A stretch of DNA of 64,000 nt, taken from the NCBI GenBank assembly GCA_946965045.2, contig OX337230.1, positions 558,001 through 622,000 of the forward strand, written 5' to 3'. Origin of the DNA: Epithemia pelagica (lineage: Eukaryota > Bacillariophyta > Bacillariophyceae > Surirellales > Surirellaceae). Each line of letters opens with the position of its first letter. The first letter of the stretch is position 1. Below the pieces are notes generated by a model. The model was not told the DNA's origin, made no database searches, and saw only the letters and a program-made list of their open reading frames with translations. The translations under genes were made by a program, and so were the position numbers. Shown here piece after piece: positions 19,872 through 29,255 of the stretch.

Positions 19872-21314
19872 ATGGAATCCAATCCGTCGAGATTTTCGAG
19901 GGAAGTACACAAACTCGATGGCTGGGTCGACGTGTTCGGGGACACAAGCGAAACCAGCGCATATATCCAAAAGATATGCAAAACAAAGTATGCCGTCGTT
20001 CGTCTCACAAAAACAAAGAGGATGGAGGAGTGGTCCTTCTCCAAAAGAAGCGGAGGAGGGGAGGAAGAGAACGATCCAGGAGGAACCGAGGAGGAAAAGG
20101 AGCAGGAGGAGGAGAATCCTCATGAGTTTACAAGTGGACATGGAGAAGAACCACACGACGAGAGTAACATTCTGGACGGAGGATCGTGGGACACGGACAC
20201 GAATTTCATGGTTCCCCTGGAACACCATCACCACGGATCTAGAGGATTGGATCAAGAAGCTGTGGCCAGAGAAAGCTTCGAAGGAGTAGAAGAAGAAGAA
20301 GCAAATTCCGATGAAATCGAACGGTTCTTGTTGGTATCGTGGGAGGATGTCGTGAATTCCAGTGGTGGAATGGAACCAGCCACTGCGAATAATCCTGCAT
20401 GGAATCCAGCCGTGGCGCGCCAACAAGAAGAACAAGCACCACAACAACAGCAACAGCAACACCTGCAAGGCCCAGGGAATTTGGGGGCGACCGCACAAGC
20501 AGAAGAAGAAGAAGAAGAAGAAGAAGAAGAAGAAGAAGAAGAAGAAGAAGAAGGACCACCGCCTCATGTCCATCGGCCCGGCGACAACTACCCAACAGCA
20601 GCCCCGGTGGTCGGCAACAACAGGAATCCTCCAGAAGGACCTGTGGCACCCGCTCGACCATGGATTGTGGACATCCAAAACACAGTCCAACAAGCCGAAG
20701 CACAAGCACAACAGCAGGCAAACGCCGTGGTACGTTGCAAAACACTTGTGTATTCTATCTTGCGGTCGTTCACCATGCATGTCGGTAGGGAGAGAGACAG
20801 TCTCTACGATCATAACCCATTGTTTTCGTTTTTCGATCCACAAATCTCCAGGTCCCGAGAGGCACGATCAAAAACAGGCCGGATAAGTTAATATATAAGA
20901 AACGAAGCCACAAGAATCGCCCTCGTAAAGTTCCCGACAACAAGCCCAAGGAACGCAAGTGGAAAGCATCGACGAGGGCCCCCATTCCGGAGAGAACTAT
21001 TTTGAAAAACTCGGATTTGTTGCCGAGACCTGTGCAACCGCAGACGGGAAATGAAAAGGTGAGAACAACAAGGGTGGTGTGTCGCTAAGAACCAAATGAA
21101 TGTGATCATTCACACCTCTTGGGTGGTTTTGGGGGGAATGAATCGACAGGAGGGGACGGAGAGAGAGGAAGAAGAAGAGGAGAAGGACATGGATTCTAGT
21201 TTTTGCCCGGATTGTCCCGATGGTGGACCAAAGGACTTTGGTCCAGGTGGGAATGGACCAGGTGGTTTTGGTGATGGAGCGGGTTTCGGTGGTACGGGTG
21301 GAATTGCTGTGTAG
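19872..21314 (+). CDS. Three-exon acidic poly-Glu hypothetical protein
   Basis: Proposed exons 19872-20729, 20852-21058 and 21150-21314, all joined in phase 0. Introns are 122 bp (GTACGT...AATCTCCAG) and 91 bp (GTGAGA...ATCGACAG). All three exons are exact codon multiples and the last ends at TAG in a Gly-rich tail (DFGPGGNGPGGFGDGAGFGG). Exon 1 is rich in Glu/Gln and contains about 17 consecutive Glu codons (GAA repeat); exon 2 is strongly basic (IKNRPDKLIYKKRSHKNRPR). A CPDC motif in exon 3 (FCPDCPDGG) might bind metal. No family recognised. The splice model rests only on consensus sites and frame continuity; the start is uncertain. Confidence 0.5.
20502..20552 (+). repeat. (GAA)n microsatellite encoding poly-Glu
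   Basis: About 17 uninterrupted GAA units in the acidic protein gene. Likely length-variable between alleles. Confidence 0.85.
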
Positions 21315-21926
21315 AGTTGGGTGCGCGTGTGGTGGTGAATGTGCGGATAGTATTGGTTATGGAAAATTGTGGAGTTCTCAGGGAAATGACGTTCCATACG
21401 ATTTTGGGAACGATGGTTCTGTCACCAGGATAAAAGCTTGCTTCCTCTTTGCACATTGCAGGGATGTGCAGCTCAACACTCCAAGGGGGATACGCTGACA
21501 ATTCAATCGAATCTGTCATGTCGTCCCCCTCCTGCTCCATTGGGGCAGGATGGGGTGTTATCTGGTGGCACGAACGCATCGTTCCATAAATCGATGACCA
21601 TCATTCTTCCGGCGAATGCACTCTATTCCATTTCAATATAACTGTTTCCTGTCATAGAGTCAAGTTATTATTTGTTTCGCGCCCAATTGTATGGTTCCGT
21701 TGTCAAGAAGAGGGATTCTATGACATGACTTGTAGATTCTAGGCAATGAATCCCAAGACAACACAAGTGATCTATAGGTAGGTTATTGCTCTAGGATTTG
21801 TGTTTGCATATCGAAGATCTATACGTAAGGATATTTTACAAGAAAACTAGATAGTATGGTCGAAACAAATCCAACAGATGCAATCGCATGCTGTATAGCC
21901 AGTATGATGTTGTTACCGCTTCCTCT
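21315..21926. other. Convergent intergenic region
   Basis: About 610 bp between the acidic-protein 3' end and the LRR gene 3' end. No gene or repeat supported. Confidence 0.45.
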
Positions 21927-22517
21927 CTAGGCCGCCATGGCCGTACGGCCAACCAACTTTGCCGAGATCTTGGCGTATTCATCTCCACTCATGTTCTTGT
22001 TGCCCGTGAGGACCAGAGACCGAATGGTGGTGTTCTTTTCCAAGAATCGCTCCAAGCATTGTCCACCGACATCACTCAAGTCGTTTCCGGACAAGTCAAT
22101 GGTATGGACGGACGATGAAGTTGCCAGTGCATCGGCAATCACGGCCGCATCGGCATCCGTGTATCCATTGCTCGGAAGACACAAGGATTCAATCGTATCG
22201 CAGTACGACACGGTCGCCACCGTGGCGGCTTGAATGGGAGTATTCTCAATGTGAACCTTGAAGATTTTTCGGGCCGATGCAAACAAGCTGCTCAAAACCA
22301 TATCGAGGGTGGCTTCAGGGTCGGCTGTGGTCACATTTTTGACGTAGAAATCTTCCAATGCCGGATGCCCTCGTGTATTTCTCATAAACATGTACATGTC
22401 CTGTTCGTTTCCTTCAATCTTGACGTTTGTGAGACGAAAGGACTTGGCGTCGTCGCGGAGCATACTGCTCAAGCTCTTGTAAGTGGTGGTGGTGTCGCTG
22501 AGTTCCAAAGATGTCAT
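21927..22517 (-). CDS. Leucine-rich-repeat (ribonuclease-inhibitor-like) protein
   Basis: 196 codons. Successive repeats include TIESLCLPSNGYTDADAAVI, VHTIDLSGNDLSDVGGQCL and IRSLVLTGNKNMSGDEYAKI, matching the 28-residue ribonuclease-inhibitor LRR pattern (LxxLxLxxNxIxDxGxxxL). Upstream segments (FRLTNVKIEGNEQDMYMFM, LEDFYVKNVTTADPE) look like degenerate repeats of the same kind. No signal peptide or membrane segment. Such small intracellular LRR proteins are numerous in diatoms and act as binding scaffolds; partner unknown. Confidence 0.7.
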   Translation of the reverse strand: MTSLELSDTTTTYKSLSSMLRDDAKSFRLTNVKIEGNEQDMYMFMRNTRGHPALEDFYVKNVTTADPEATLDMVLSSLFASARKIFKVHIENTPIQAATVATVSYCDTIESLCLPSNGYTDADAAVIADALATSSSVHTIDLSGNDLSDVGGQCLERFLEKNTTIRSLVLTGNKNMSGDEYAKISAKLVGRTAMAA

Positions 22518-24030
22518 GGTGTGTTAATTTGATGACAGGTAAAAAAATACGAGGCTATAGTTGGGTGCGCTTGAGCTCTTGTATGCTTGGACAATTATGA
22601 TCTCGCTTTCACTTTTTGTCATGATTGCAAACAAAGTCATTGAGACTTGGTAGACCTTTGTAGATTTGCGTATGTTTCCTTGTTGGGCTGTCATTTCGAT
22701 AACATTGGATTCGGATTTGCGTTTGGGAGAGTTCGGATTCGAATATCATTGTCTTAAAACTACGATGTCGTTCATGTCGATCTCGGACGACGGACAAATG
22801 TCAAAGGGCATCAGGATGTTATCGTTCCCTAGTAAAACTTCCCATTTTCCAACTGCTGAGGAATGTCTGGTTTGGCTTCTTTGTGGCGATCTGATCGTGG
22901 AGGACATTTGCAAGAGATGCCTCAAGCTTCACACAAAGCATAGATGGAGAGATGCCACCAATACGCCCACGTGCGACTGACTCTCTTCCGAACACTCCCC
23001 GTACCAATGAGAATTCTCCCCCAAAATTGAGCTCCCCAACCGAATACTGTTGATGACCCAAGTATTAAAAACATAAGCCCCCACAATAGTAATTAACAAA
23101 AGTTATGGGTTCGTAAGCGGGAAAGAAAATGACTTGGGACATCCCAGTAGTTCGATCCAAAACAAAGTACGTTTGTTACACTTGTTACTTGTTTTACGCT
23201 TTCTGCGGTGGATGATGGATGATACTCTCATGGTAACAAGAGCGACACGAGAAAGTGAAAGCTCATCTGTCTTGCGTTCGATGTTACTATCGGTCTTCGT
23301 CTAGCGCCCAACATCATGGGGAATCATTATCGCCAGAAACCTTCCTCCTAGAGAGATATGGGCTCTGAGGAGAGAAGACTGAGGCTGCACGATGGGATCA
23401 GAAAGACAAATCGGTATAGTTTCTAGCCCGGGATTGACAAGACGCAGCCCCAAATTTGGAGCAATCATGAAAGTTCGCCATTCGCCGTCATCCCCAGAGA
23501 AAGTAGCCGAGAAGAAAGCGCTCTTCATTGTAAACTTTTATGTACAAGAGGATTACTCTTAGAAGACAGCTTCCGGTCTTGTGTCTCCTCACGTCGTTTG
23601 GTTGAAAGCGGACTCCAGATCATGCTGTCTTGCCACAGGAATGAGGATGCTAGGTTTCTTGTTTCAAAACAATGTTGCTAGTCATGAAGAAGAGAAGGGC
23701 GACAACCCAATCACCAATTGGAAAATGACACGCTTCATTGAATCGTACCAATCATCAGGAGCAAATGGAAACTCTCAAACCCAATCGGAAGTTCTGTTCG
23801 AAGTCGATTGCTTGAACACCAAAGAACGTACCAATCGATGAATCCAAACCGTCTTCCAAAGCCAGTTAGTGGTTGCAGGATTTTGTGTTGTCGACGACTT
23901 GAAGATGTGCGCTGGTGGGGCATGCAGCGCAGGTTCTCGTTTTTTGCACGATAGCTGAATCAGAGTTCTGAGTTCTTCATACCAAACTCACAACCTCTGA
24001 GTATTTACAATATAGCCGATGGGGTATAAT
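22518..24030. other. 1.5-kb gene-poor stretch
   Basis: Only short frames without family features. It lies between the LRR gene start and the Harbinger element; nothing recognised on either strand. Confidence 0.45.
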
Positions 24031-24033
24031 ACT

Positions 24034-24050
24034 GGGTGTCTACTGAATGT
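24034..24050 (+). repeat. Left terminal inverted repeat of the Harbinger element
   Basis: GGGTGTCTACTGAATGT, directly preceded by the target duplication ACT. Confidence 0.88.
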
Positions 24051-24397
24051 CTTAACTCCTAGCGCCTAAACAAAAATCATACTTAAAACAAAGCCCATAA
24101 CCCAATAGACCGAACTCAAATTTATGATCGAAACCATTTAAGAGCAAATTTGTCCGGGGGTAGACCCCTGCCCATGAACGTCGATCGTGATTCGGATCGT
24201 AAAACTTATACATACAAATATATATACATGTATATGATATATCGCCTGGCCGCACCTTCTCTTCCCCCCAATCGAGCTACCTGACTCCAACCAACAGGTA
24301 GCTCTTTACCGCCTTTTCCAATTACTGGCCCTCTTGTTTTGTTTGTCCCCTGATTCCTGTTTCTCTTTGATCGAATACCCTCTTCCATCATCACACC

Positions 24398-25714
24398 ATG
24401 TCCTCCTACGCAAGATCCCTCGAAGAAGTATTCAACAATGTGGAGAAGTCAATGGCAGACTCAGACGAGGAGCCTGACATCGAAGAGATAGAAACTCCAA
24501 AAGCTGTAACGCAGACAGCCACTTCAGTGACGTTGGATATGAACCAACCACAGCCAGTGACAAACAAAAGGCCTGCAGAGCCGGTGGCAAAGAGAGAATC
24601 TCCACGGCTCAAGATACAACGTCTATTGGACGAGGCAAAACGGGCGAGACTACAAAAGACCAAGAAAGGCCCTCCTACAGCACCTCCTTCTCGTGCTCCA
24701 CCGGTGCCTGTCAGTGCTTCCGCGGCAACAACAAACAAGTCGACAAAAGCCAAACAGTCAAAAGGCAATGGCGGAAAAGGCCGAACAAGGGGCAGGAATT
24801 TTACAAGCGATGAGACTTGGTATTTGTTGAATCTCATTGCCACTGTTCGTCCGGGTGGTCAAAACGATTGGGACCGCATTACCGAAGCCTACAACGAGAA
24901 GTTTGGTAACGGTGATGGAGAGCGGCTTCGCGACAGAGAGTCCCTCAAGCGTCGCTTCAGTGCTCTCCACGGCAGGAAGATCCCTACTGGGGATCCTGAC
25001 TGCCCCAAAGACGTTAAAGCTGCGAAGAGACTTGTTCGTTACATCGAATCGCGTTGCGATTCAGGCGAAGTTGGAGACGAGGAAAACTTCTTGGGTGAGG
25101 ACCAGATTTTGTTGGACAACCAGGAAGAAACAGAAGATTATGCAGATGGAGACGTGGAAGACGATGCTTCTTTGGATGAAGAAGAAGCAGCAGCCCAAGA
25201 GGAACAAAAACAACCATCCAGCAAGAACCCACGAACTCCAAAAGAAACAAGCAAGCCTGTGGAGGGTTTGGCTCTGGATTTGGCTGAAAGACTGGAATCA
25301 AAACCGCTCCGGTCTGCCACCAAAGGCAGAAAGAAGGTAACAATCGAGGATCCCAAGCAGGACGACAGCGACATAATGAAATACCTTATTGTGTCGCAGC
25401 AGAACCGACAAAATGCAGAGGACAAGGAACGCCGTGAACGCCGTGAAAAGGAAGACCGCGACCGAGAGGAGCGCCGTGAAAGAGATGAGCGTCGCGAGCG
25501 ACAAGAAGAACTTCGACAACAGCAAGCCATGCAACAATCCATGGCTATGCAGCAGTCTATGATGCAAATGATGATGATGGTGTTTGGACAGCGCCATCCG
25601 GTGCAGAACACCCAAACCGTTCAAAATACCCAGACTGTAACGGACGACAACATTCCCAAAGGCAATAGCGACACCACTACAAAAGAAAACACTGACGAGA
25701 ACACAAAGAACTAA
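24398..25714 (+). CDS. Harbinger Myb/SANT-like DNA-binding partner protein
   Basis: 438 codons, start at the first ATG after the left end. Residues about 133-222 form a Myb/SANT-like domain: FTSDETWYLLNLIATVRP (first helix with the spaced Trp), NDWDRITEAYNEKFG and RDRESLKRRFSALHGRKIP. An acidic segment follows (about 225-265), then a highly charged Arg/Glu coiled coil with Gln/Met-rich end (about 325-400). In PIF/Harbinger elements this second protein binds the transposon ends and brings the transposase into the nucleus. The position inside the TIRs and the convergent transposase gene support that role. Basic patches near residues 55-95 and 115-132 may serve nuclear import. Frame intact. Confidence 0.85.
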   Translation: MSSYARSLEEVFNNVEKSMADSDEEPDIEEIETPKAVTQTATSVTLDMNQPQPVTNKRPAEPVAKRESPRLKIQRLLDEAKRARLQKTKKGPPTAPPSRAPPVPVSASAATTNKSTKAKQSKGNGGKGRTRGRNFTSDETWYLLNLIATVRPGGQNDWDRITEAYNEKFGNGDGERLRDRESLKRRFSALHGRKIPTGDPDCPKDVKAAKRLVRYIESRCDSGEVGDEENFLGEDQILLDNQEETEDYADGDVEDDASLDEEEAAAQEEQKQPSSKNPRTPKETSKPVEGLALDLAERLESKPLRSATKGRKKVTIEDPKQDDSDIMKYLIVSQQNRQNAEDKERRERREKEDRDREERRERDERRERQEELRQQQAMQQSMAMQQSMMQMMMMVFGQRHPVQNTQTVQNTQTVTDDNIPKGNSDTTTKENTDENTKN

Positions 25715-25742
25715 GTAGAATCATTTAACTATAGTAAAGACT

Positions 25743-26921
25743 TCAATGCATGTAACCATATATTTCTGTGGCGGCCAAACCAGGGTAGAACGTAGAGGAG
25801 ATTTGGTTAAAGCCGACTGTAGAAGCACGAAAATTGTAGAGCAAGACAATGAGAGAGACAATCACTTTTCTCTCACCAAATTCTTCGTACCGAAGACGGT
25901 CTTTCAAACGGGGAAAGGAGGCTTGAAGGCCTCGCATCCCCCACTCGGAAAGCTGTCGGACGGATGTGGCAGCCTTGTGAATCTCACTATCTCTCCGAAC
26001 TCTTCCCTGTCGGTCTGTGTTTCTCTGGTATGACTTTAGGAGACTCTCTCGTGCCTCAGAGCCAAAAGCAGAATCAACCACAATTCTTGCTCCACCACAA
26101 GCTTGTTCTCGTGCGTTGATATGGTCTAGCTTCTCGTAGGTTTTTGAGTAGACGGCCATTGTGGAATCGTGCCAGGATCCGGGCGCATTGATATAGCTTG
26201 CCCGAATCCTGCCATCGGGCGAGAACACAAACAAGTTGGAAATGTAATGATCACATTTCCAACCGTTGTAGAACATGTTCTCGAGGTCCGGATTTGCCTC
26301 AATAAGCAGTTTTAGGCCATCCATTGCTCCCCACACGTTGGTCAACACAGGGTACTTTTCGTTGATGACTCTTTTGAAAGTCGCCACTTCGTCACTTGTA
26401 GGCAACTTTACCATTGCGTCCGGATGATCTTTTAGCACAGTGACTAAGACCCTTCGTCCGAATCTTAGCCATACAGAGACGGGGGTTGCAGTCATACCGA
26501 AGATGACCTGCAATGCTGTCGTCGCCCCCCTTGTCCGTGTCCAGGCTAGAACCAACGCTAGACAAATAGTTGCATTGATCAGCCTTTTCCTGCCAGTCCG
26601 CCCCGAACGTGGGAGTCGCCTCATACGGTAGGTGTTGCTTGCAGTTTGCGGATAGGGCGTCCACTCGTTGAACACAGGAGCAAATAGTTCAAGTAGTTTT
26701 TGGAAGGACGCATGATCAAAGCCGCATAATGCAATCAAGGACGAGTCGTCTTTGCTATTAAACAAGCGGATGAATGCAGAACGTTTTGGATGCTGAAGTG
26801 CCAAACGGCCAATTCGTGCGGAGGGACGTCGTTTGAGTTGCTGCAACAGGCGATGAAGTCGTCTCTGTTTCTTCCTGTGAAGGAGAAGCATAAGAAAGGC
26901 AGTTTCCTCATGTTCGTCCAT
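25743..26921 (-). CDS. PIF/Harbinger DDE transposase (HARBI1-like)
   Basis: 392 codons from Met at 26921 (MDEHEETAF); the open frame extends upstream to 27062, but that part looks non-family. Catalytic residues by position: Asp201 in VWGAMDGLKL, Asp252 in APGSWHDSTM, and Glu326 in LSEWGMRGLQASF, corresponding to the D-D-E triad of the DDE_Tnp_4/HARBI1 family; ARIVVDSAFGS at about 278-287 matches the family's GDSAY block. The N-terminus is basic (RKKQRRLHRLLQQLKRR), consistent with DNA binding or nuclear entry. It cuts and reinserts the surrounding element. All motif residues are present, so activity is plausible. Confidence 0.9.
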   Translation of the reverse strand: MDEHEETAFLMLLLHRKKQRRLHRLLQQLKRRPSARIGRLALQHPKRSAFIRLFNSKDDSSLIALCGFDHASFQKLLELFAPVFNEWTPYPQTASNTYRMRRLPRSGRTGRKRLINATICLALVLAWTRTRGATTALQVIFGMTATPVSVWLRFGRRVLVTVLKDHPDAMVKLPTSDEVATFKRVINEKYPVLTNVWGAMDGLKLLIEANPDLENMFYNGWKCDHYISNLFVFSPDGRIRASYINAPGSWHDSTMAVYSKTYEKLDHINAREQACGGARIVVDSAFGSEARESLLKSYQRNTDRQGRVRRDSEIHKAATSVRQLSEWGMRGLQASFPRLKDRLRYEEFGERKVIVSLIVLLYNFRASTVGFNQISSTFYPGLAATEIYGYMH

Positions 26922-27254
26922 TGTTTTGCCTAATAACAATTCTATGATCCTAGGATTAAAGCAATCTACATGAGGACGATGGTGGATGATGGATGATGGT
27001 GGATGGAGGTGGAGGATGGTGGACGATTGTTGGATGAATGTTAGATGTTGGATGGCGTTCATTGGGGGATAGATGGCATGAAAAAGGTGAAAATGGCGCG
27101 AAGCATGAATGTAGACCTTATGCCCTTAGTGTGCTGGCGTGCGCTTTGAGTCTTACTGGTTTAGGGCTATGACTTTCAGTACCAGTACGTCTTTTAAACT
27201 TAACCCCTATTTGTCCTAAATATGGTTTGAGATTTACGTCAGATTTACGAAAAT

Positions 27255-27271
27255 ACATTCAGTAGACACCC
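27255..27271 (-). repeat. Right terminal inverted repeat of the Harbinger element
   Basis: ACATTCAGTAGACACCC, the exact reverse complement of the left end, followed by the target duplication ACT. Confidence 0.88.
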
Positions 27272-27274
27272 ACT

Positions 27275-27700
27275 ATCAGTAGCATTGAATTTAATTATGT
27301 CCAGAAAACCTGAGCCCAATCTACGACAAACCTTCACGCTTGTCGGAAAGAAAAGGCTCGCGGCTCATGCGCGACCGCATAAAATGCAAGATCCGGCGTG
27401 TTGGCTTGAAGGTGTTCGTGGGTGTTCGTCGGTGTACAGCTTTTAGAGACACCGAGCATTACGTCATCCTTGTCAGCTGGATCATTGACGCGTTTGCCTA
27501 TAGTGAGCGGTCGGTCCTCTGAAAGTTCCCGTAGTTCGGCAGTGGACTTAGATCTCAGAACTCATCTGGATGACGGATGACGGGGTGTTCTCCATTCGCC
27601 CAATTCCGAATCCAGCATCCAGCCACCCCCTGCTCATAATTTCTGTGAAACATCAAACGATTTCACCTCTGTTGCCACACCGATTCGAAACCAAAACACC
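27275..27700. other. Intergenic, nothing recognised
   Basis: About 430 bp between the Harbinger element and the next gene; probable promoter of the pathogen-related-like gene. Confidence 0.45.
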
Positions 27701-28632
27701 ATGACCCCTCCCGTCGACGCTCCTTCTCTTGCCCAAACCCACATGCAAGGCCCTTTGAAAGTCAATGGCTCTGGCAAAGCCTTGACGAGAGAGGAATTGG
27801 ACGCTGTGAAAGAAGATTTGGAACGTATCAAACAAGAGTACGGTCTCAAGGAACCGGACCGGTCCTTCATGCACGACGAGGAAGGCATCCAGTGGCGTTT
27901 TGGAGGTCCTCCGGATTATTCTCTCACCAACTATCTCTTTCTCAAGGAACGTTCCAAGATGCATCCCGAAGGATCCTTGGAACTCGTGGTGGAGAACCTG
28001 GTCAAGACGTGGGAAATGGAACGATCGCACAAGGTGGATTCGTCGCAGCATCGATCCGTGGACCAAGATGCGTTTGAAATCTCGGCCAATGGGGGCAAAA
28101 CCTACAACCATGTGGAAGCCAACCAAGTCGGCAACTACAATGTCTTGCTGGAGTCCTGCCCCGCCTGGGACAATGCCAATATTACATGGGAAGATTCTCA
28201 CGAAATGTTTCATACGGCCTTTGCGGCATTTCCGTGGGAGGTTCTCGATACCTTTTCGGGTCCACCCAAGATTGGATTTACCTGGCGTCACTGGGGTCGA
28301 TTCACCGGAACCTATGAAGAGAACCAGGGCAAAGGACAGCTTGTTGAAATGTTTGGTTTTGGTACGTCCACGAAAATGATCCAACCTTTTCCTGTTTCTC
28401 GTAACGCCATTCCTTCTCACATTTTTTGTCCACAGGAACTGCCACGGTCAATGAGAAACTGCAGCTCACCAAGGTGGAAATTTACTACGACGCGGATGAG
28501 TTCCTTGCCGTGATGCGAGGAGAAAAGGAGGTCGAAGATGCCAATAAGGATTGGCGAAGCGGTGGAAAATGCCCTCACTTTACCATGCTCCAAAAGGAGA
28601 AGAAGGAGGAGGAGGAGGGAAAGAAGCCCTAA
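27701..28632 (+). CDS. Pathogen-related protein (SnoaL/NTF2-like fold)
   Basis: Two exons, 27701-28361 and 28436-28632, with a 74-bp phase-1 intron (GTACGT...GTCCACAG) that splits the codon in FGFG-TATVNE; 285 aa. Family landmarks: WRFGGPPDYSLTNYLFLKER, EGSLELVVENLVKTWEMERS, DTFSGPPKIGFTWRHWGRFT and VEIYYDADEFLAVM. These match plant 'pathogen-related protein' (barley type), a cytosolic SnoaL-like family whose biochemical role is not established. The final KKEKKEEEEGKK tail is specific to this copy. No targeting peptide. Single, intact gene. Confidence 0.82.
28362..28435 (+). other. Predicted 74-bp intron of the pathogen-related gene
   Basis: GTACGTCC donor and TTTTTTGTCCACAG acceptor; splicing continues the family sequence, while read-through runs into a stop at 28511-28513. 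Confidence 0.82.
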
Positions 28633-29255
28633 ACTCGATCGAATGGGACGCCGTATTGTCTCTTTTCGATTGTTGAGTGATAGTTCGTCATGTTAAATCT
28701 TGAAGGAAGTTGTCTATTACGTTAACCATGCTTTTCCCACAAACATTCGAATACGTCACACAAACTTTCACACGGAAGTCATTTAAGTATGGGCTTGTAT
28801 GGAAATCCCGTAAAATTCTTGAAGTCTCTGGAACTTTCTATCTTCGACATAAGATCTCAGCATTCTTTCTCAGTCGCTGAAAAATAAAGTATATTGGTCG
28901 TGTTACAGTCGCTTTTGGTGAGTCAGTCATCGATGGAGTTGGAGATCGAATCTGACGAAAGATTCACACATCACTCAACTTCTTCGCTTTGCCTTTTGTC
29001 CAACGACACACATCATCTCACCACCGCAAAATCGTGATGGCCAAGAGCCTGGCTCAGTTTTTCTGTCGTACGCAAGAAATAGTTGGATATTGACCAGTTC
29101 CATATCTTTGTGGTGTTGGACGGACCAAGGAAACTTTTCAAGAGACCTCGTCTGTATCTCTTGCACGAGTTGCTTCATTCACTGCTGGAGATTGTTGGAC
29201 TTGACAGCATCGATTCGACGACTACAAGACTTGTTTGAACGCAATTGAACACAAG
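28633..29255. other. Intergenic, nothing recognised
   Basis: About 620 bp between two plus-strand genes; presumed terminator of one and promoter of the next. Confidence 0.45.

Larger units (their letters stand above)
24034..27271. mobile_element. Intact PIF/Harbinger DNA transposon, 3,238 bp
   Basis: The ends are 17-bp perfect inverted repeats: GGGTGTCTACTGAATGT at 24034-24050 and its reverse complement at 27255-27271. They are flanked by a 3-bp target duplication ACT (24031-24033 and 27272-27274), as expected for PIF/Harbinger. Inside are two convergent open genes, a Myb/SANT-like DNA-binding protein (plus) and a DDE transposase (minus), whose stops are 28 bp apart. This is the standard two-gene layout of autonomous Harbinger elements. 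Both frames are uninterrupted, so the copy may be young and functional. Confidence 0.88.

Noticed and set aside
19512-20843. 443-codon minus-strand frame with a poly-Phe run
   Set aside because: It is the shadow of the (GAA)n tract and of the acidic plus-strand gene; Phe runs have no protein logic.
22666-22980. 104-codon plus-strand frame
   Set aside because: No recognisable feature and no splice partner; could be chance.
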